Assembly (NCBI GenBank): GCA_041581335.1
Contig: JBFIDG010000042.1
Span: 1 to 14,625, forward strand
Reading direction: 5' to 3'
DNA: 14,625 nt
DNA from: JBFGSX01 sp041581335
GTDB taxonomy: Archaea; Thermoplasmatota; E2; JACPAO01; JAHFTW01
In this document: positions 12,138 through 14,625 of the stretch, in pieces
Layout of the letters: each line of letters starts with the position of its first letter
Numbering within the stretch: the stretch's first letter is position 1
Notes under the pieces: generated by a model
What the model saw: the letters and a program-made list of their open reading frames with translations, nothing else
What the model was told of the DNA's origin: nothing
Database searches by the model: none
Made by a program: the position numbers and the translations under genes

Positions 12138-12755
12138 GTGAAGTCGCGCTGGATCGACGGCCCCGCCGGACGCATCGACAGCCGCTGGCATGGCGAAGGC
12201 ACACCGATCCTGGTCTGCCACCCCCACCCCTTGCATGGCGGGACGATGGGCACCCGCTTGGTCTACCAGTTGTGCAAGGCCCTCGCCGACGCGGGCCACT
12301 TGGCGGTGCGTTTCGATCTGCGGGGCGCCGGGCGCAGCGAAGGCAGCTACGACGGTGGCCCCGGCGAGTCGGATGACGCCTTGGCGGTCTGGGACGCCAT
12401 CAAGGCAGAGACCGGACGCGACGCCCTCGTGATCGGGTTCAGCTTCGGCGGCGGTGTCGCGGTGCGTGTCGCCGGCCAGAGGGATATCCCGGGACTCATT
12501 CTCATCGCCACCCCGGCGGCGGTCCGGGACAGCGACCTGAGGCCCCTTGAGGAAGCGGCCCGGGTGCGCTGCCCGAGCCACGTCATCATCGGCACCGCGG
12601 ACGAACTCGTGGACCCGAAGGACGCCGACGCCATCCGCGCCATGCTCGGCGGCCGCATCACGTTCCTGCAGGGCGCAGACCACTTCTTGACCCCAGACCA
12701 CCACGAGCGGGCCGTCGGGGCCGTCCTCACGGCCCTGAAAAATCTCGGCCGCTGA
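12138..12755 (+). CDS. Alpha/beta hydrolase (COG2945-like, HPHP.HGG type)
   Basis: The predicted protein has 205 aa, a compact alpha/beta hydrolase without lid. The oxyanion region is HPHPLHGGTM (28-37), typical of the small COG2945-like hydrolases. RFDLRGAGRSEG (58-69) is the strand-4 loop. The nucleophile elbow GFSFGG gives Ser102. Asp155 in GTADELVD and His182 in GADHF complete the triad. Substrate is unknown; esterase or thioesterase activity is likely for the fold. The protein has no signal peptide, so it is cytoplasmic. The start is GTG, with a TATA-like element at leaderless spacing. It sits directly upstream of DP1 on the same strand, but a shared function is not implied. Confidence 0.9.
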   Translation: MKSRWIDGPAGRIDSRWHGEGTPILVCHPHPLHGGTMGTRLVYQLCKALADAGHLAVRFDLRGAGRSEGSYDGGPGESDDALAVWDAIKAETGRDALVIGFSFGGGVAVRVAGQRDIPGLILIATPAAVRDSDLRPLEEAARVRCPSHVIIGTADELVDPKDADAIRAMLGGRITFLQGADHFLTPDHHERAVGAVLTALKNLGR

Positions 12756-12798
12756 CCGCCCAACCCTTTTGACGGCGACGCCCGTGCATCGTTCTGGG

Positions 12799-14520
12799 AT
12801 GCAGGTCTTGGCAGCTCCGTTGGAGCGGATGAAGGAACTCGTGGCACTCTTCGAGAGCCATGGGGCCCTCGCCGATCCAGACCTGCTGCGGGAGCTGGCC
12901 GAGGCCGAGGACGGCGCCGTCCGGGTGCAGGCCGTCATCGCGGGCTTGGAGGAGGTCCCGTTCCACTTCGACAAGAGCCTATGGGCGTTGTTGGAGGAGA
13001 AGGCCAACGAGAAGGCCACGGCCGCAGCCGAGGTCCCGGAGCCGAATCCCAATGCCGAAGCGGACCGTGCCCGGAAGGAGGCGTTCCGCAAGGCGGCGGC
13101 CGCGATCTACGACGGCCAGACCCCGGTGCGCGACGTGGACGAGGACGACGACGCCGTGGACGACCATGACTCGTTGCAGATCCGCGAACCTGGCGCCCTC
13201 GAAGATGCCCACCAACGCGCCCGCGAATTCAACGTCGTGCCGCGCAGTGAATGGCAGGCCATCGCCAAGGACCACGCCAGCCGCCTGACGGTCCACCAGG
13301 ACATGACGGGCAACTCCACATGCGAAGGCACCACCGGCGACTTCGTCACGTATTTCCAGGACCGCTACCGCAAGATCGCCAAGATGCTCCGGCAGCACCG
13401 CGAACTCGCCAACCCCACCGCCGTGGAACGCATCCGGCCCGGCCAGGCCGAGGTCCAGATGATCGGCATGGTCGTCGAGGTGCAGACCACCAAGAACGGC
13501 CACAAGCTCTTGGAGATCGAAGACGAGACCGGCTCCATCAAGGCCCTGGTGCGCGCCGACGAACGCCAGCTCATGACCATGGCCGACTCCGTCGTCCGTG
13601 ACGAGGTCATCGGCATCGTCGGCCAAGCGGGCAACAAAGGAGACATCCTGTTCTTGGAGTCCATCATCCGCCCGGACATCCCCCGCCCCGACCACACGGC
13701 GGCGCGCGGGGCCGACGTGCCCTTGATGGCGGCGTTCCTGAGCGACATCCACGTCGGCTCCGACACGTTCCTTTCGGAGAACTGGGAGAAGATGCTGCAA
13801 TGGCTCAACGGCCACGCCGGAAGCAAGCGCGAACGGGACGCCGCCGGCCGCGTCAAGTACCTCGTCATCCCCGGCGATCTGGTGGACGGTGTGGGTATCT
13901 ACCCCGGCCAGAACGAAGAACTGACCATCGGCGACATCTACGACCAGTACGCCGCGTTCGGGGACTGGATGAAGAGCGTCCCCGACTGGATCGACATCAT
14001 CGTCCAGCCCGGCAACCACGACGCCAGCCGCCCCGCCGAGCCGCAACCGGCGTTCACGCAGGAAGTGACCGAGAAGTTCGGCCACCACGAGACCCGGTTC
14101 CTGGCCAACCCGGCGACCTTCTCCATGCACGGCGTCAAGACGCTCGGCTACCATGGCAGCAGCCTCATCGACTTCGCCACCAGCGTCACGAACCTGGAGT
14201 ACGAGAAGCCCCTGCCCGCCATGAAGCAGATGCTGCAGAGCCGCCACCTGGCGCCCTTGTACGGCGAACGCACCCCGGTGGCGCCCGAGCACCATGACTA
14301 CCTGGTCATCGATGACGTGCCAGACCTCTTCGTCACCGGCCACGTGCATGTCCCCGGCATCGATTCCTACCGCGGCGTCACCATGATCAACTGCGGCACC
14401 TGGCAGAGCCAGACCGGCTACCAGAAGATGCTCAACTTCACCCCAGACCCGGCCCGGATGCCCCTCGTGGACCTGCAGACCCTGCGTGGCACCCTGGTCG
14501 ACTTCCAGACGCCGGGCTGA
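12799..14520 (+). CDS. dp1: DNA polymerase D small subunit (DP1)
   Basis: From this ATG the protein has 573 aa. DP1 pairs with the catalytic DP2 to form the archaeal replicative polymerase D and carries proofreading 3'-5' exonuclease activity. An N-terminal helical region and an acidic linker (about 113-124) precede the OB fold (about 217-290, VQMIGMVVEVQTT...LLEIEDETGSIKALV). The Mre11-like phosphoesterase domain follows. All metal-site motifs are present: SDIH (D316, H318), GDLVDG (D360), GNHD (N406, H407), YHGS (H452) and GHVHVPG (H515, H517), so the exonuclease should be active. In-frame TTG (12769) and GTG (12784) codons could extend it by 10 or 5 residues; family similarity starts after the ATG. 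There is no intein. Confidence 0.95.
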   Translation: MQVLAAPLERMKELVALFESHGALADPDLLRELAEAEDGAVRVQAVIAGLEEVPFHFDKSLWALLEEKANEKATAAAEVPEPNPNAEADRARKEAFRKAAAAIYDGQTPVRDVDEDDDAVDDHDSLQIREPGALEDAHQRAREFNVVPRSEWQAIAKDHASRLTVHQDMTGNSTCEGTTGDFVTYFQDRYRKIAKMLRQHRELANPTAVERIRPGQAEVQMIGMVVEVQTTKNGHKLLEIEDETGSIKALVRADERQLMTMADSVVRDEVIGIVGQAGNKGDILFLESIIRPDIPRPDHTAARGADVPLMAAFLSDIHVGSDTFLSENWEKMLQWLNGHAGSKRERDAAGRVKYLVIPGDLVDGVGIYPGQNEELTIGDIYDQYAAFGDWMKSVPDWIDIIVQPGNHDASRPAEPQPAFTQEVTEKFGHHETRFLANPATFSMHGVKTLGYHGSSLIDFATSVTNLEYEKPLPAMKQMLQSRHLAPLYGERTPVAPEHHDYLVIDDVPDLFVTGHVHVPGIDSYRGVTMINCGTWQSQTGYQKMLNFTPDPARMPLVDLQTLRGTLVDFQTPG

Positions 14521-14543
14521 GTTCAACCCATCGGCCGGTCGGC

Positions 14544-14625
14544 TTATTTGCCGGCCCGCGCCGTGAGACGCATGACCTCCCGCCGCTCGAAGGCATTGAA
14601 CCTCGCGCTCGCCACATCGATCGCC
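14544..14625 (-). CDS. C-terminal end of an unidentified protein (runs off the window)
   Basis: The minus strand is open from the window edge to a TAA at 14544-14546 and encodes 26 residues ending FERREVMRLTARAGK. Third positions are GC-rich like neighbouring genes, and the gene would be convergent with DP1 with a 23-bp gap. It is too short to assign a family, and it could be chance, since open frames are frequent at this GC content. Confidence 0.4.
   Translation of the reverse strand, partial: AIDVASARFNAFERREVMRLTARAGK

Noticed and set aside
11301..13091. 596-codon minus-strand frame spanning three plus-strand genes
   Set aside because: It crosses the membrane protein, hydrolase and DP1 start, includes the nested palindrome, and has Arg/Ser/Ala-rich composition typical of a shadow frame.
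12979..14526. 515-codon minus-strand open frame across DP1
   Set aside because: It lies entirely antisense to DP1, whose catalytic motifs are all intact. The antisense product is low-complexity Val/Gly/Ala/Asp/His and has no recognisable motif.

Overview
The window is GC-rich and looks archaeal, most likely from a mesophilic euryarchaeote in or near Thermoplasmatota. The lineage is inferred from gene content, not from a search. The evidence is an intact small subunit of the archaeal D-family DNA polymerase (DP1), a VAT/Cdc48-type double AAA+ ATPase, a free-standing PRC-barrel protein and a tiny zinc-ribbon protein. The three tRNA genes carry no encoded CCA. Several genes have a TATA-like element about 25-30 nt before the start codon, the pattern expected of leaderless archaeal transcripts.

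Layout. (a) 1-4202, minus strand: a beta-oxidation and electron-transfer cluster in transcription order 3-hydroxyacyl-CoA dehydrogenase, enoyl-CoA hydratase, acyl-CoA dehydrogenase, EtfB, EtfA (cut by the window edge). ACAD/EtfB and EtfB/EtfA are joined by ATGA stop-start overlaps. The dehydrogenase passes electrons to ETF, and the hydratase and hydroxyacyl-CoA dehydrogenase do the next two steps. Thiolase, acyl-CoA ligase and ETF:quinone oxidoreductase are not in view. (b) 4399-5498, plus strand: two translationally coupled secreted or anchored beta-rich proteins of unknown function. (c) 5519-6633, minus strand: a PRC-barrel protein preceded by a strong Shine-Dalgarno that actually sits on an overlapping 16-codon ORF, then a 248-aa lipoprotein. 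(d) 6750-8963, minus strand: Cdc48. (e) 9225-9961: a four-helix membrane protein convergent with a 44-aa zinc ribbon. (f) 9962-11175: a structured RNA and repeat region with tRNA-Arg(TCT), a small lipoprotein, tRNA-Ile(GAT), tRNA-Ala(CGC), several perfect hairpins, and an imperfect direct repeat that copies the 3' end of the tRNA-Arg gene 109 bp away. (g) 11326-14520, plus strand: a second four-helix membrane protein, an alpha/beta hydrolase and DP1. (h) 14544-14625: the C-terminus of a gene convergent with DP1.

Most of the window is ordinary housekeeping. The parts that merit a second look are the tRNA-Arg repeat and hairpin block, the leader ORF overlapping the PRC-barrel gene, the paired secreted proteins, and the small lipoprotein with both a lipobox and a transmembrane helix. 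I see no CRISPR array, transposase, integrase or recognisable defence system.
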